Below, in pieces: positions 46,996-56,076 of a stretch of DNA of 64,000 bases (position 1 is the stretch's first letter; every line of letters begins with the position of its first letter). The DNA is from FEN-1219 sp963810755. GTDB lineage: Bacteria; Pseudomonadota; Gammaproteobacteria; Steroidobacterales; Rariloculaceae. A program made the position numbers and the translations under genes. The stretch spans positions 496,001 to 560,000 of the forward strand of contig CAWEOP010000003.1 of assembly GCA_963810755.1 (NCBI GenBank), written 5' to 3'. The notes under the pieces were generated by a model, which worked only from the letters and a program-made list of their open reading frames with translations, was not told the DNA's origin and did no database searches.

Positions 46996-49143
46996 TCAAT
47001 TCGAGGCGGTCTTACCGAGCGCGCCGGCCTCCGCGAGCGCCTTTCCGCACGCGTCACCTTCGGCCGTCGCGCGGTCGGCCATCCCGCGAACGAGCAGCGA
47101 GATGCCACCCGTGAGCACCGCCGCACCGCCGGCCAAGAGCGTACCCTTTGCGTTCAGGCTCAAGCCGGGCTCGAGCATAGTCCCGGTCATCTTCACGAAC
47201 GGCGTGACGAACATGTCGGCCGTCAACCCGACACCCGTGCGCGGCTTCGTGTTGAATTCGATGTCGAGCTTTTCGGTTTTGAGGTCCACCGTTCCGCCGC
47301 CGACGATCAGCAACTTCTTCTCTTGAGCGAGCATCGGCTCGAGCACGCCTACACCGTCGGTGACCTTGAGAGCCACGACCGTGCATTCCCAGTTCGAGTA
47401 TTTCTCTTCCTTGGCAAACGGATTCAGCGCGGTGAAGAGCTGCGCGAGTATGTCCCCCGATGCGAGGCCGACCGCCGCGTTGTCGATTAGCCCGGCGCCT
47501 TGCGTCAGCACGAGGCGGCCGTTCGCCGCCGAGGCGAGCGTCCGGGGCGAGCCGCCGCTCGAGCGCAAGCTCGCGGACACGCCGACGGGCGGGATCTTGC
47601 TTGGGTCGTCGATGTCCCCGGAGGCGACGTTCAAGCGCAGATCGTGCGCGGTGAAATCGACGCTGAGATCGGCGTTGGTCCCGTGCGTCGCAAGCACCAA
47701 ATTGCCTTCGGCCGAGCCACCCTCTTCGATATCGAACTTCGTTTCGAGCTGCAGCATTCCGCCCTCGTTTTTCAAACCGAGAGCGACGTTGTGAATCCGC
47801 GCGTCCCGGCTCCTGACCTCGTCCACGGCGAGCTCCGCGTCGACGGACAAGACGGCCAAGCGGTCGAACGGCAGTGGCTCTTCACCGAGTAGCCACTTGC
47901 TCGTCGGCGCGTCTTTGGCGGACGTAGCGGGGGCAGCCGGCGCTTTAGCGCCAGGAGCGCTCGCGTCAGTAGCGCTCGCTCCCTCCGGCGCCACCGGCTC
48001 TTGAACCGGCGTGAAATCGAGGAGCTTCGATTTGCCCTTCAGGACCACCGACATCGCCTCGCCGAGGGTCGCGCGCAGCGACCCGGAGTAATCGCTTTCG
48101 CCGACTTTGATCTCGAATGGATCGAGCGAGATCTCGTCCGCCGACAACCGCGCCGTCGCCGTGGAGCTCAGCGCGAGCATCGGTAGCTCGGCCCTGAGCG
48201 CGTTGAGATTCGGCGCGTCGATCGAGATCTCGAGCTCGGTCGGAGCATCCCCGCTGCTCGGTATGCGCGCGGCGATTCGAGATTCCACGTCGAGCAGCTT
48301 CAACGAGCCATCACGCAGCTCGTAGCGATCGGCGCCGAGCAGCAACGTTCCGGCCAGATCGAGATCCGCGGCCGGCAGCCCAGCTACCTCGAACAACTCC
48401 CCGAGCTTGTTCAGCGGCGCAATGGAGCCCTTGAACTCGACTTGCTTCGCGCTCATGGTCGCGTCGGCGCGCAGCGTCGTTTCGGCAAGCGACGCGTCGA
48501 TGCCGATGCGCGCACCAGCGCTTCCTTCGGCCGCGATCGTGCCCTCGACCTTGAATGGAAGCTCGCCGATCGAACCGGCTCCGTTCGCGACGACGACACC
48601 GCGCTCGTCGGTTCGCAGCGTGAGCGCGACGAGAACGCGGGAATCCTCGCGCTCCGGTCTGCGTAACAGGACTTCGCCGTTCTCGATCGACGCGAGCTCG
48701 ATGACGACCGGCAGGCGCGCGCCGCTCGAGTCGGCCGTCGTTTCGGGTTGCGTGTCGGAGCCGAAGACCCAGTTCGCCCCGCCCGCCGCGTTCTGCTCGA
48801 GCAGAATCGCGACGTCCCGCAACTCGAGCGATTTGATTCTGATCGGGCCGAACAGGAGCGACCAAAGCCCGACGTCGACGGACGCCCTCCCGATCGCGAC
48901 CATCGGAGTCGGCGCGCCCCAGTCGGCGTTCGCGAGCGTTACGCCTTCCGCGACGACCGACGGATTTGGCAGAACCTTGGGCTTGAACTCGCCCGTAATC
49001 CGGACGTCGCGGCCGATGGCGGACGAGACGATCGCCTCGACTTCCGGCCGGTAGCGGCTCAGATCGGCAAACAATAAATAGAGAAGGGCGGCACCGATCA
49101 CGGTGAGCAGCAACCCACTCACAAACATGAGCGCCCGCGTCAT
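46996..49143 (-). CDS. AsmA family inner-membrane protein
   Basis: The 715-residue product has an N-terminal anchor helix (LMFVSGLLLTVIGAALLYLL), then an AsmA repeat start RYRPEVEAIVSSAIGRDVRI and repeated beta-strand regions. The C-terminal AsmA domain includes GLASGDILAQLFTALNPFAK and TVDLKTEKLDIEFNTKPRTG, then GVGLTADMFVTPFVKMTGTM. Recent work places relatives as bridge-like phospholipid carriers between membranes; that role is assumed, not shown, here. An Ala/Pro-rich spacer lies at about 400-425. Confidence 0.9.
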   Translation of the reverse strand: MTRALMFVSGLLLTVIGAALLYLLFADLSRYRPEVEAIVSSAIGRDVRITGEFKPKVLPNPSVVAEGVTLANADWGAPTPMVAIGRASVDVGLWSLLFGPIRIKSLELRDVAILLEQNAAGGANWVFGSDTQPETTADSSGARLPVVIELASIENGEVLLRRPEREDSRVLVALTLRTDERGVVVANGAGSIGELPFKVEGTIAAEGSAGARIGIDASLAETTLRADATMSAKQVEFKGSIAPLNKLGELFEVAGLPAADLDLAGTLLLGADRYELRDGSLKLLDVESRIAARIPSSGDAPTELEISIDAPNLNALRAELPMLALSSTATARLSADEISLDPFEIKVGESDYSGSLRATLGEAMSVVLKGKSKLLDFTPVQEPVAPEGASATDASAPGAKAPAAPATSAKDAPTSKWLLGEEPLPFDRLAVLSVDAELAVDEVRSRDARIHNVALGLKNEGGMLQLETKFDIEEGGSAEGNLVLATHGTNADLSVDFTAHDLRLNVASGDIDDPSKIPPVGVSASLRSSGGSPRTLASAANGRLVLTQGAGLIDNAAVGLASGDILAQLFTALNPFAKEEKYSNWECTVVALKVTDGVGVLEPMLAQEKKLLIVGGGTVDLKTEKLDIEFNTKPRTGVGLTADMFVTPFVKMTGTMLEPGLSLNAKGTLLAGGAAVLTGGISLLVRGMADRATAEGDACGKALAEAGALGKTASN

Positions 49144-49369
49144 ATTGCCTAACTCGTCTATTCATTCTTGAGGCTACGCTCGGCAGGAAACCGGAGATAT
49201 AGGTCCTTCGGCCATGGGGGCCGGAAGTCGTGACGAGCGCCCGCCCCCCCGGTCGCGGAATCCGGCGCTAATTCGAAGTGCTAATGACCTGCGATTGGCA
49301 CGCGCGCTACGTTGGCGTGCGGAACTGCCGCCGGTGGCTATCTATCTCGCAAGACCGAGCGAGCGACAC

Positions 49370-51103
49370 TCACGGGATGTTGATACCCGCCGCGCGCAGC
49401 CCGTCGACCGTCGTCTCGATCAGCGCGTCGTCGAGGTACCACTTCGCGAGCTCGGCTCGCGCGTGCGCGGGAAAGTCGGGATACAGCTCGAGAAGCCGAG
49501 CCGCGGAACGTCGCGCGATCTCACCGTGATCCGCGAGCCCGGCCGACGCCGCGGCGAGCATCGGCGCCATGAACCAGCTCGGGGCATCCATCTCGAGCGC
49601 CCACCCGAGCGCGTGCTTGTAGTTGCGATTTTCGATCTCGCTAAACACATGCGCGACATAGAACGAGGCGGGCGGATTCGAGGACAGCTCGAGCGCGCGG
49701 TCGATGAGCGCGATACCGCGCTCGCGCTGGCCCCCGAACGCGAGCAGCGTGCCGGTGTAGCCGAGGGTGTTCGGGTCGTTCGGCGCGAGCTCGAGCACCC
49801 GCGCGGCAACGCCGTCGAGCGCCTCGAAATCGCGCGTCGCGAAACTGACATTGAGCATCGCGCGGTTCGCGAGCCGGTTGTTGCCGTCGATGTCGAACGC
49901 CGTGCGAGCCGCTTCGCGCGCCCGCTCGATCGGATCACCGGGCTCGCGGTTGTAGCCGTGCGCGTGCTCGGCGAGATAGGTCAGAGACAGGCCGGCCCAG
50001 GCGTCGGCGGAACGCGGCTCCTGCAGCACCGCGCGCTTGAAGCAGTGCAGCGCGTCGGCGTGACGAGCGGAATCGAGCGTGGCTGCGTAGTAGTAGAAGC
50101 GCAGCACGCAGTCATACGTGTCCAGGCGTTCGGCCGGCTTGCCCCCCGTGCGCGCGAATTCGCGCTCGAACAGCGGGCCATATGGCACGCCGATCGTCGA
50201 CGCGACGCGTTCCGCGAGCCGCTCTTCGATCGCGAGCAGGTGCTCGACGTCCAGCCGCGCGTCGAACGACTCGGCCCACAGCTGTGCGCCGTTCTCGACG
50301 TCGACGAGCCGCGCCGCGACGCGGACGGTGTCGCCCGCGTGCCGCACGCTGCCGGTCAACACGTAGTCCGCGCTGAACTTGGCCCGAATCGACTCGAGGT
50401 CCGGGTCTTCGTCCCCGCTCGCGGCGCGCGTGGTGTCCGCGAGCACGACGACGCTGAAGCTGCCGAGCCGCACGGTGACTTCCTCGGTCATCCCGAACGC
50501 GAAGTAGTCGAGGTCGCGGCTATCGCTCAAGTTCGCGAACGGCAGCACGAGCAACTTGGGACCGGCAACTCCGGCCGCGACTCGAGCCGCGCGCGCGGCG
50601 ACCGGAGCCGAGCCGAGCGGGCCGGGCGCGGCGCCGTCGTAGCGTGCGAGCGCGGCCCAGACCGCGAGCGCGGCGGCGATGGCGGCATTTGCCACGGGCC
50701 GCAGCTTTCGCGGCGGCGCCGCTTTCGGGTGGGGAACGGCAGGCGCGTACGAGAAGCGCGGCACGTAGCAACCGCGCGGCAGGTCGATCCGCAGCCGGCT
50801 ACTCCGGCCGTGACCCTGGTAGTGCTCCATCAGGCGGTGGCGCAATCGTCCGGCTTCGACGCGCACGAGCGGGTCGGACTGAGCGTCGAAGTCCGCGCTG
50901 CGTGCGAACACGTCGACGGCGATCGTATAGCCCTTGAGCCGGTCGTCGCGGCCGGCGAGCGTTTCCGTGACGACGAAGCGCAAGAACTTCTGGGCGCGGC
51001 CCGCATGGTCGAATGCGCGGCCGGCGAGGACCGTCTCCAGCTCCACGAGTATTTCATCGTTGGTGGGCTGCCCGCGTTCATCGCGGTCTTGTTGATATGC
51101 CAT
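49370..51103 (-). CDS. TolB-like/TPR membrane protein with N-terminal regulator-like domain
   Basis: The 577-residue product has three parts. Residues about 15-115 (FLRFVVTETLAGRDDRLKGY, then DFDAQSDPLVRVEAGRLRHR and IDLPRGCYVPRFSY) match a domain often found before TolB-like and TPR regions in proteins annotated as adenylate-cyclase-like or transcriptional regulators. A transmembrane helix follows (NAAIAAALAVWAALA), then a FlgO/TolB-type domain (KLLVLPFANLSDSRDLDYFA) and TPR repeats with alternating helices. It has no cyclase motif. The start at 51103 begins at the conserved domain; a Met at 51151 is in the same frame. Role unknown, probably signalling. Confidence 0.75.
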   Translation of the reverse strand: MAYQQDRDERGQPTNDEILVELETVLAGRAFDHAGRAQKFLRFVVTETLAGRDDRLKGYTIAVDVFARSADFDAQSDPLVRVEAGRLRHRLMEHYQGHGRSSRLRIDLPRGCYVPRFSYAPAVPHPKAAPPRKLRPVANAAIAAALAVWAALARYDGAAPGPLGSAPVAARAARVAAGVAGPKLLVLPFANLSDSRDLDYFAFGMTEEVTVRLGSFSVVVLADTTRAASGDEDPDLESIRAKFSADYVLTGSVRHAGDTVRVAARLVDVENGAQLWAESFDARLDVEHLLAIEERLAERVASTIGVPYGPLFEREFARTGGKPAERLDTYDCVLRFYYYAATLDSARHADALHCFKRAVLQEPRSADAWAGLSLTYLAEHAHGYNREPGDPIERAREAARTAFDIDGNNRLANRAMLNVSFATRDFEALDGVAARVLELAPNDPNTLGYTGTLLAFGGQRERGIALIDRALELSSNPPASFYVAHVFSEIENRNYKHALGWALEMDAPSWFMAPMLAAASAGLADHGEIARRSAARLLELYPDFPAHARAELAKWYLDDALIETTVDGLRAAGINIP

Positions 51104-51438
51104 CCTAGGCTCGGTCTCCCTCCACAGGCCGTAACGGCGCCGTTCCGTCACGCTACGCTAAGACGATCCGCCGCGCCGTCAAGAACACGACATCCAGCGG
51201 CGGACCGGCGAGACCCCATGCACGCATAGGACGGCGGCTCGCCCGCCGCACCCGACGCGGCGTTCGCTCGAACATCGACGGACCCCCCCAAAAAGATTCT
51301 TCTCGTTCTGGCGCGGAGGATACCGGGCGCGTCGTCGGAAGCAAGGAGACGCGATCGTCTACGCCGCCGGCGAACCCCGTCCCGAGCCGCGCGGGTTCTG
51401 GGCTATAATCGCGCGCGGCTCCCGGGAGGACCACGACG
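51104..51438. other. Intergenic region before the cytochrome c gene
   Basis: This 335-bp gap between divergent genes has a C/A-rich run (CCCCCCC then AAAAA near 51284-51297) and ends in the candidate promoter at 51404. No credible coding frame, tRNA or repeat seen. Confidence 0.45.
51404..51409 (+). promoter_or_regulatory. Candidate -10 box of the cytochrome c gene
   Basis: A perfect TATAAT lies 30 bp before the TTG start at 51439. No good -35 hexamer is visible 16-18 bp upstream. Confidence 0.45.
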
Positions 51439-51957
51439 TTGCGCAAGCACGATCAGCAGTTCTTTGACTCTTTCATGCTCGTGATCGGCATTCTGATGGG
51501 TGTCGCCGTCGGGCTGTTTTTCCTCGTGCGCGCGATCTCGATCGACACGCAAGGCCGGTACGTCAAAGAGGACCCGTCGGTGCAAGCCGAGATCGACAAG
51601 CGGATCGAACCGGTGGGCCACGTGATGCGGCTCGGCGACGCCGAGCTCGCGGCCGCGGCCGCCGCCGCAGTCGCCGCGCCGACGCCGGTCGCGACCGTGC
51701 TGTCGGGCCCGCAGGTCTACAACGCGGCTTGCATCGTGTGCCACGCGCCGCCCGGGAACGCAGGCGCGCCGCCGCTCGGCGACGTCGACGCGTGGACTCC
51801 GCGCATCGCGCAGGGCATCGACACGCTGCACATGCACGCGCTACAGGGCTACCAGGGCCAGAAGGGATTCATGCCGCCGAAGGGCGGCCGCGTCGATCTG
51901 TCCGACGCCGAGATCATGTCGGCCGTCGATTACATCGTCGGCGAAGTCAAGAAGTAG
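51439..51957 (+). CDS. Membrane-anchored cytochrome c (cytochrome c5 type)
   Basis: The 172-residue product has a single N-terminal transmembrane helix (FMLVIGILMGVAVGLFFLV, about 12-30), an Ala-rich linker (AELAAAAAAAVAAPTPVATV), and a haem domain with CIVCH (98-102) and a probable Met ligand in GFMPPKGG. Facing the periplasm, it is likely an electron carrier to a terminal oxidase or from a quinoprotein. GGGAGGA precedes the TTG start. It could serve the PQQ dehydrogenases in the window, but no operon link shows that. Confidence 0.9.
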   Translation: MRKHDQQFFDSFMLVIGILMGVAVGLFFLVRAISIDTQGRYVKEDPSVQAEIDKRIEPVGHVMRLGDAELAAAAAAAVAAPTPVATVLSGPQVYNAACIVCHAPPGNAGAPPLGDVDAWTPRIAQGIDTLHMHALQGYQGQKGFMPPKGGRVDLSDAEIMSAVDYIVGEVKK

Positions 51958-52148
51958 CTACGCGCCGAGAGCGCGCGCGTCTTTCGAGATCACGTATCTA
52001 GACGAAACGCGTGAATCGAATCGGCCGCGTTTCGACTACGACACGGCGATCTTGAGCCGCGCAGTCACCATCAGGTTCTGATCAGCGCGGCCGCCGCTGC
52101 AACCGGTCTAGTCTGTAAACGATGTGACCGGGCAGCACCCGATGAATT

Positions 52149-52224
52149 TGGCGCGCCCGGAGGGATTCGAACCCCCGACCCTTGCCTCCGGAGGGCAATG
52201 CTCTATCCACTGAGCTACGGGCGC
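52149..52224 (-). tRNA. tRNA-Arg (anticodon CCG)
   Basis: A 76-nt cloverleaf on the minus strand has acceptor stem GCGCCCG/CGGGCGC with encoded CCA (52149-52151), D-arm TAGCTCAGTGGATAGAGC, an anticodon arm TTGCC-CTCCGGA-GGCAA with anticodon CCG, and T-arm GGTTCGAATC. It decodes CGG, a frequent codon in this GC-rich genome. Confidence 0.95.
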
Positions 52225-52303
52225 GACGAGGGCGCAGTATATCCCGCCCGCGACGTCTCGCGGCCCATCAGCCGCCGCGGCGAGCAAGGCCCGGTCGGGC
52301 GTT

Positions 52304-54463
52304 CTAGCGCCGCGCGGGCAACGCAAATACATACAACGCGTTGCCGGTCTGCGGGTGATGGATGTCGGGCGCGATCAACGACGGCACGACGCGCGGGCTG
52401 CCGCCGCCGACGCCTGTCGACACGGCGACGTACTGCCGGCCGCCGACGCTGAACGTGATCGGGAATCCCTGGACCGACGTCGACAGCCGCGTGTCCCAAA
52501 GGATCTTGCCCGTGTTGACGTCCACCGCCTTGAAGTGCCGGTCGAGATCGCCGACGAACGCGACGCCGCCGCGAGTCGAGAGCACGGCGGTCAGGAACGG
52601 CGCGCGCTGCTGCAACGACCAGATCTCTTGCAGCGTCGTCGTGTCGTACGCCGCGAGCTTGCCGATGTTGCCGTCCGTCCCGGGCATCTCGAAAAACCGC
52701 CGATCGGCGCCCGAGCTCCCGCCGCCTTGCACCTGCGCGACCTCGAGGCCGCGCATCTCGATGCAGCTCTGGGAGAGCGGGATGATCAGCCGCCGCGTCG
52801 GCGCGTTGTACGTCATGGCCTGCCAGTTGTGGCCGCCTTCGGTGCTCGGGCAGCCCTGCACCCATTCGTTCTTCTTGTGCGCGATCAAGTCCGCGCGATA
52901 GTGCGGCTGACCCGTCTCGGGATCGATCTTGTCGAAGATATTCTGGAGCACCGTCTCGTGGTGGTCGATATACGCGCCGCTCTCGCGGTCGAGCTTCCAG
53001 AGTATTCCGGGCTTACCGATCGTGAACACGGCCTTCTCGCCGCCGACGTCGACGAGCACCCGCTCGTACACCTCGTCCAAGTCGAGCGACTCGCCGGGTG
53101 CGTGCTGGAAGTACCACTTGAGCCGCCCCGTGCTCGGGTCGAGCGCGAGCGTCGAGCTCGTGTAGAGGCCACGGTCGAGCGGCGAGTTGCCCCGGCTCGC
53201 GGCCATCCACGGCTTCGCCTGCGCGACGCCCCAGTACGTCGTGTCGAGGTCCGGGTCGTAGCTGCCGGTGATCCAGGTGTCGCCGCCCGCGCGGAAGTAA
53301 TCCGAGACGTCGCCCCAGGTGTCGGCGCCGGGCTCGCTGCCGGTCGCAACCGTGTTGAAGCGCCAGAGCTCGTGGCCGTCCTTCGCGTCGTACGCGCTGA
53401 TGAAGCACTTCTCCTTGCGGAAGCGCGTGCAGTTGCCCATGCCTTGGACGACCTTGCCCTTGATGATGATCGGCCCGCTCGACGCCTGAAAGTCGCCTTC
53501 GGTGCGCTCGCCGATGATCGTCTCCCAGACCGTCTGGCCGGTACGCGCGTCGAGCGCGACGAGCCGCGCGTCGTTGGTCGCCGTGTAGACCTTGTCGTCG
53601 AAGATCGCGATGCCGCGCATCGCGCTGCCGGTCGGCCCGGGACCCACCTTGTTCTCCCAGAGCAGCTCGCCGCTCGCGGCGTCGAGGGCCTGGATCACGT
53701 TGCCCTGGTTGTATAGATAGAGCACGCCGCCGCGGACTATCGGTGCGGGCTCGTTCCAGCCGCCGTCGGTCATCGACCAAATCCACTGGAGCTGCAGGCC
53801 GTCGACGTTGTCGCGCGTGATCTGATTGAGCTCGCTGTAATTCCACGCGCGGTAGTTGCCGCGGATCATGAGCCAGTCGGCGGACGGGTTCGCGAGCAAC
53901 TGCGCGTCGGTCACGGGCGCAAAGCCTTCGATGTTTCCCTGCACCTTGAGCCCCGCGAGTCCCGCGGCGGCCGCGGCAGCCGCCGCGACCACGGCCGACG
54001 GCGACGCGGGCGCGCTGCTCGCGAGCGCCGTGCGCACGCCGTCGGGCATCGTGCCGTTCGCGACGCTGCCGATCGCAGTCGACGTGCTCGCGGTGAGCAC
54101 CGCCGTGCCGGGCGCCGCGCCGTTCGCCTGCAGTAGGAACGCCGCGAGGTTGACGTACGTCTGGTTGCCGAGGCTGCCCGGCGCCGCCGGCGGCGGCGGC
54201 ATCGCGACGCCTAGGAACGCGACGAGCTCTTGTGCCGTACGCGGCCCCCAGGTCCGCATGAAGTCCGCGCCGACGAGCGGCCGCGCCTCGTTCGTGCCGC
54301 GCAGGTCCGGCTGATGGCAGCCGGCGCAATTCGCGAGATACGACGAGCGGCCAGCGGCGGCTTGCTGCTCGGTAAATGGGCCGCTCTGCGCGGCTGCCGC
54401 CCCTGCGCCGCAGAGCGCGGCCGCGGCCGTGGCGAACGATAAGCTTCGATTCCAGACGAACAT
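52304..54463 (-). CDS. PQQ-dependent dehydrogenase with N-terminal cytochrome c domain
   Basis: The 719-residue product has a signal peptide (cut near AAAQS), a cytochrome c domain with CAGCH (46-50), a low-complexity linker of 17-18 residues rich in Ala (SAVVAAAAAAAAGLAGLKV), then a PQQ propeller (LANPSADWLMIRGNYRAWNY onward) with family Trp repeats such as GELLWENKVG, GQTVWETIIG and GRLKWYFQHAPGESLDLDEV. Domain order (cytochrome first) differs from the common quinohaemoprotein dehydrogenases, where cytochrome is C-terminal. GAGGAG precedes the ATG. Periplasmic; substrate unknown. The CHRD gene lies 44 bp upstream on the same strand. Confidence 0.9.
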   Translation of the reverse strand: MFVWNRSLSFATAAAALCGAGAAAAQSGPFTEQQAAAGRSSYLANCAGCHQPDLRGTNEARPLVGADFMRTWGPRTAQELVAFLGVAMPPPPAAPGSLGNQTYVNLAAFLLQANGAAPGTAVLTASTSTAIGSVANGTMPDGVRTALASSAPASPSAVVAAAAAAAAGLAGLKVQGNIEGFAPVTDAQLLANPSADWLMIRGNYRAWNYSELNQITRDNVDGLQLQWIWSMTDGGWNEPAPIVRGGVLYLYNQGNVIQALDAASGELLWENKVGPGPTGSAMRGIAIFDDKVYTATNDARLVALDARTGQTVWETIIGERTEGDFQASSGPIIIKGKVVQGMGNCTRFRKEKCFISAYDAKDGHELWRFNTVATGSEPGADTWGDVSDYFRAGGDTWITGSYDPDLDTTYWGVAQAKPWMAASRGNSPLDRGLYTSSTLALDPSTGRLKWYFQHAPGESLDLDEVYERVLVDVGGEKAVFTIGKPGILWKLDRESGAYIDHHETVLQNIFDKIDPETGQPHYRADLIAHKKNEWVQGCPSTEGGHNWQAMTYNAPTRRLIIPLSQSCIEMRGLEVAQVQGGGSSGADRRFFEMPGTDGNIGKLAAYDTTTLQEIWSLQQRAPFLTAVLSTRGGVAFVGDLDRHFKAVDVNTGKILWDTRLSTSVQGFPITFSVGGRQYVAVSTGVGGGSPRVVPSLIAPDIHHPQTGNALYVFALPARR

Positions 54464-54507
54464 GACGACTCCTCGATCGGCTCTTCGGCCGCTTCTGAAG
54501 ATTCGGA

Positions 54508-54957
54508 TTAGCGGAGCAGCCAGCCCCAGAGGTTGCCGTCGGGCGCGGCGGCGCTGTGGATCTGCAGGTACATTCGGCCCTGGCGCAGGCTGTCGGCTTG
54601 CGCCGCCGTCAGCGTGAACTTCGCGGTGAACGAGCCGCTCGCGGCCTGCGGCACGGTGAAGTCTGCGACCGCCGCGCCTCGAACACCGGTCGCGGCACCC
54701 TCGAACAGGTGAGCGACCGTGGCCGCGCCCTGCAAGCCTGCGAACGAGCCGTTGACCGTCAGCGTCGTACCGTCGAGCGACGCCGTAGCGCTGCCCGTGC
54801 CCTTGGTCTTCGCGGCCGTCGATGCCTCGATCGGCACCGGCGTCAGGCGCACTTTGAACGCGTCGGCCGCGTTGACGGCACCCGGCGCGAAGACGAAGAC
54901 GGCGAACGCTGCGGCGGCGAGCCGCAGACAAGATCCGAACAGGCGATGCGCTGCCAT
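54508..54957 (-). CDS. CHRD domain secreted protein
   Basis: The 149-residue product has a signal peptide (cut near VNAAD), then a CHRD domain starting FKVRLTPVPIEASTAAKTKG and ending MYLQIHSAAAPDGNLWGWLL, typical of the beta-rich, possibly Cu/Zn-superoxide-dismutase-like fold found also in chordin. Function in bacteria is unknown. A possible lead gene of a pair with the PQQ dehydrogenase, on the same strand with a 44-bp gap. Confidence 0.85.
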   Translation of the reverse strand: MAAHRLFGSCLRLAAAAFAVFVFAPGAVNAADAFKVRLTPVPIEASTAAKTKGTGSATASLDGTTLTVNGSFAGLQGAATVAHLFEGAATGVRGAAVADFTVPQAASGSFTAKFTLTAAQADSLRQGRMYLQIHSAAAPDGNLWGWLLR

Positions 54958-55077
54958 TCGATTCCCCCCGGAATGACGCGTCGTGGCGGGTCGAAGAAAA
55001 TGACCGGCGCGGAGCCGGCGCTGAACGTCTCTCGGGATTCTACTCAGCGAACGAGCAAGTGGATATCCGGGGGCGGA

Positions 55078-55344
55078 TTAGGTGTCGTTCGAGCGCGAGG
55101 CGCCGGCGTGCCACAGCGATTCGAACTCCGCTTTGCTCACGTTGCTCGTCAACATGAGCAGCGACAAGCGCGCGAGGCCGAACCAGCCGGGCCGGGAGTT
55201 GCTCGGCACGAGCTGATGCGTGATCAACCCGTCGTCACCAATACCGAGCTCGCGCTGCACCCAACCGTCTTCGTCTACCTCCGTGTACAGCGCGCCCACC
55301 CGCAGCGTGGCGAGCTCGCTCGGAGTCCATTTGAGATAGATCAT
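55078..55344 (-). CDS. Small protein of unknown function (DUF6881-like)
   Basis: The 88-residue product, MIYLKWTPSELATLRVGALY, then TEVDEDGWVQRELGIGDDGL, resembles the DUF6881 pattern (start '..I.W', then 'LYSELD..GWE.RK.E...DG'). The match is by eye and weak. An alternative is simply an orphan protein. A TATAAT on the same strand (55425-55420) about 76 bp upstream could be its promoter. Confidence 0.55.
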   Translation of the reverse strand: MIYLKWTPSELATLRVGALYTEVDEDGWVQRELGIGDDGLITHQLVPSNSRPGWFGLARLSLLMLTSNVSKAEFESLWHAGASRSNDT

Positions 55345-55419
55345 TTGCGCCTTGGCGGCCTTCTTCCCTGCGTCGCCGCAGCGCGCGCCGCAGCTTGTCG
55401 TTGTAGTAGGAAACGACGG

Positions 55420-55425
55420 GAATTA
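55420..55425 (-). promoter_or_regulatory. Candidate -10 box of the small DUF6881-like gene
   Basis: A perfect TATAAT on the minus strand about 76 bp before the start at 55344; the preceding GGGTTGCCCGC arms form a short inverted repeat. -35 not clear. Confidence 0.35.
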
Positions 55426-55617
55426 TAGCGGGCAACCCGCGTGCGCAGACGAGCTGCACGAGACATAACGTGGCGCATCGAGACGCGCGAGCGAGGGGCT
55501 GCGCCGAGCGCGTCGCGCTCGACCGTGGGATACACGAGATCGGCCAGTGCTCGGTCTCGTAGTCGCGACATCCAGTCGAGCCGCCTCGACCGAGCACGAG
55601 CTCAGCGCGGGAGCGTA

Positions 55618-55869
55618 TTAACGCCGCTCTCTTGGACGTGCTTCGTTGATGCGCAACGCACGCCCGCCGAGATCCTTTCCGTTGAGCTGGGCAATCGCGG
55701 TTTCGGCATCGCTCTGGTTCGGCATTTCGACGAACCCGAAGCCGCGCGAACGGCCGGTCTCACGATCGATCAGGATTTTGGCGGACGATACTTCCCCGAA
55801 CGCGGCGAACGCATCGCGAAGCTCAGTTTCACTCATGCCGTAGGACAGATTTCCGACGTAAATATTCAT
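55618..55869 (-). CDS. RNA-recognition-motif RNA-binding protein
   Basis: The 83-residue product, MNIYVGNLSYGMSETELRDA onward, is a single RRM: RNP2 is IYVGNL and RNP1 is RGFGFVEM (aromatic residues intact), ending in a short basic tail RPRERR. Such proteins bind single-stranded RNA and are often cold-induced. ATG at 55869 with AGG 2-4 nt upstream; a GTG at 55872 could extend it by one residue. The long AT-rich leader up to about 56000 is noted as a finding. Confidence 0.94.
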   Translation of the reverse strand: MNIYVGNLSYGMSETELRDAFAAFGEVSSAKILIDRETGRSRGFGFVEMPNQSDAETAIAQLNGKDLGGRALRINEARPRERR

Positions 55870-56076
55870 CACCTAGGCTCTCACGCCGCCGCACTCAGCT
55901 AGCGGCTCAACCGACGGCGTGAGATCGAGCGCTAGAGTGGCGATCAACTTTTGTTTTCGTTGGTTCTTGGCGTCTAGCGAAATCCTTTTTGGCACACGTT
56001 GATCGGCCACCGCCAACTGCCTTGAAAGGCGCTTAGACTCTACGGCTGGCAAAACGACCGGTCAATCCCGCAGCCG

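Noticed and set aside
52108..52332. Minus-strand frame of 74 codons over the tRNA region
   Set aside because: It covers the tRNA-Arg gene; the tRNA cloverleaf with encoded CCA is decisive.
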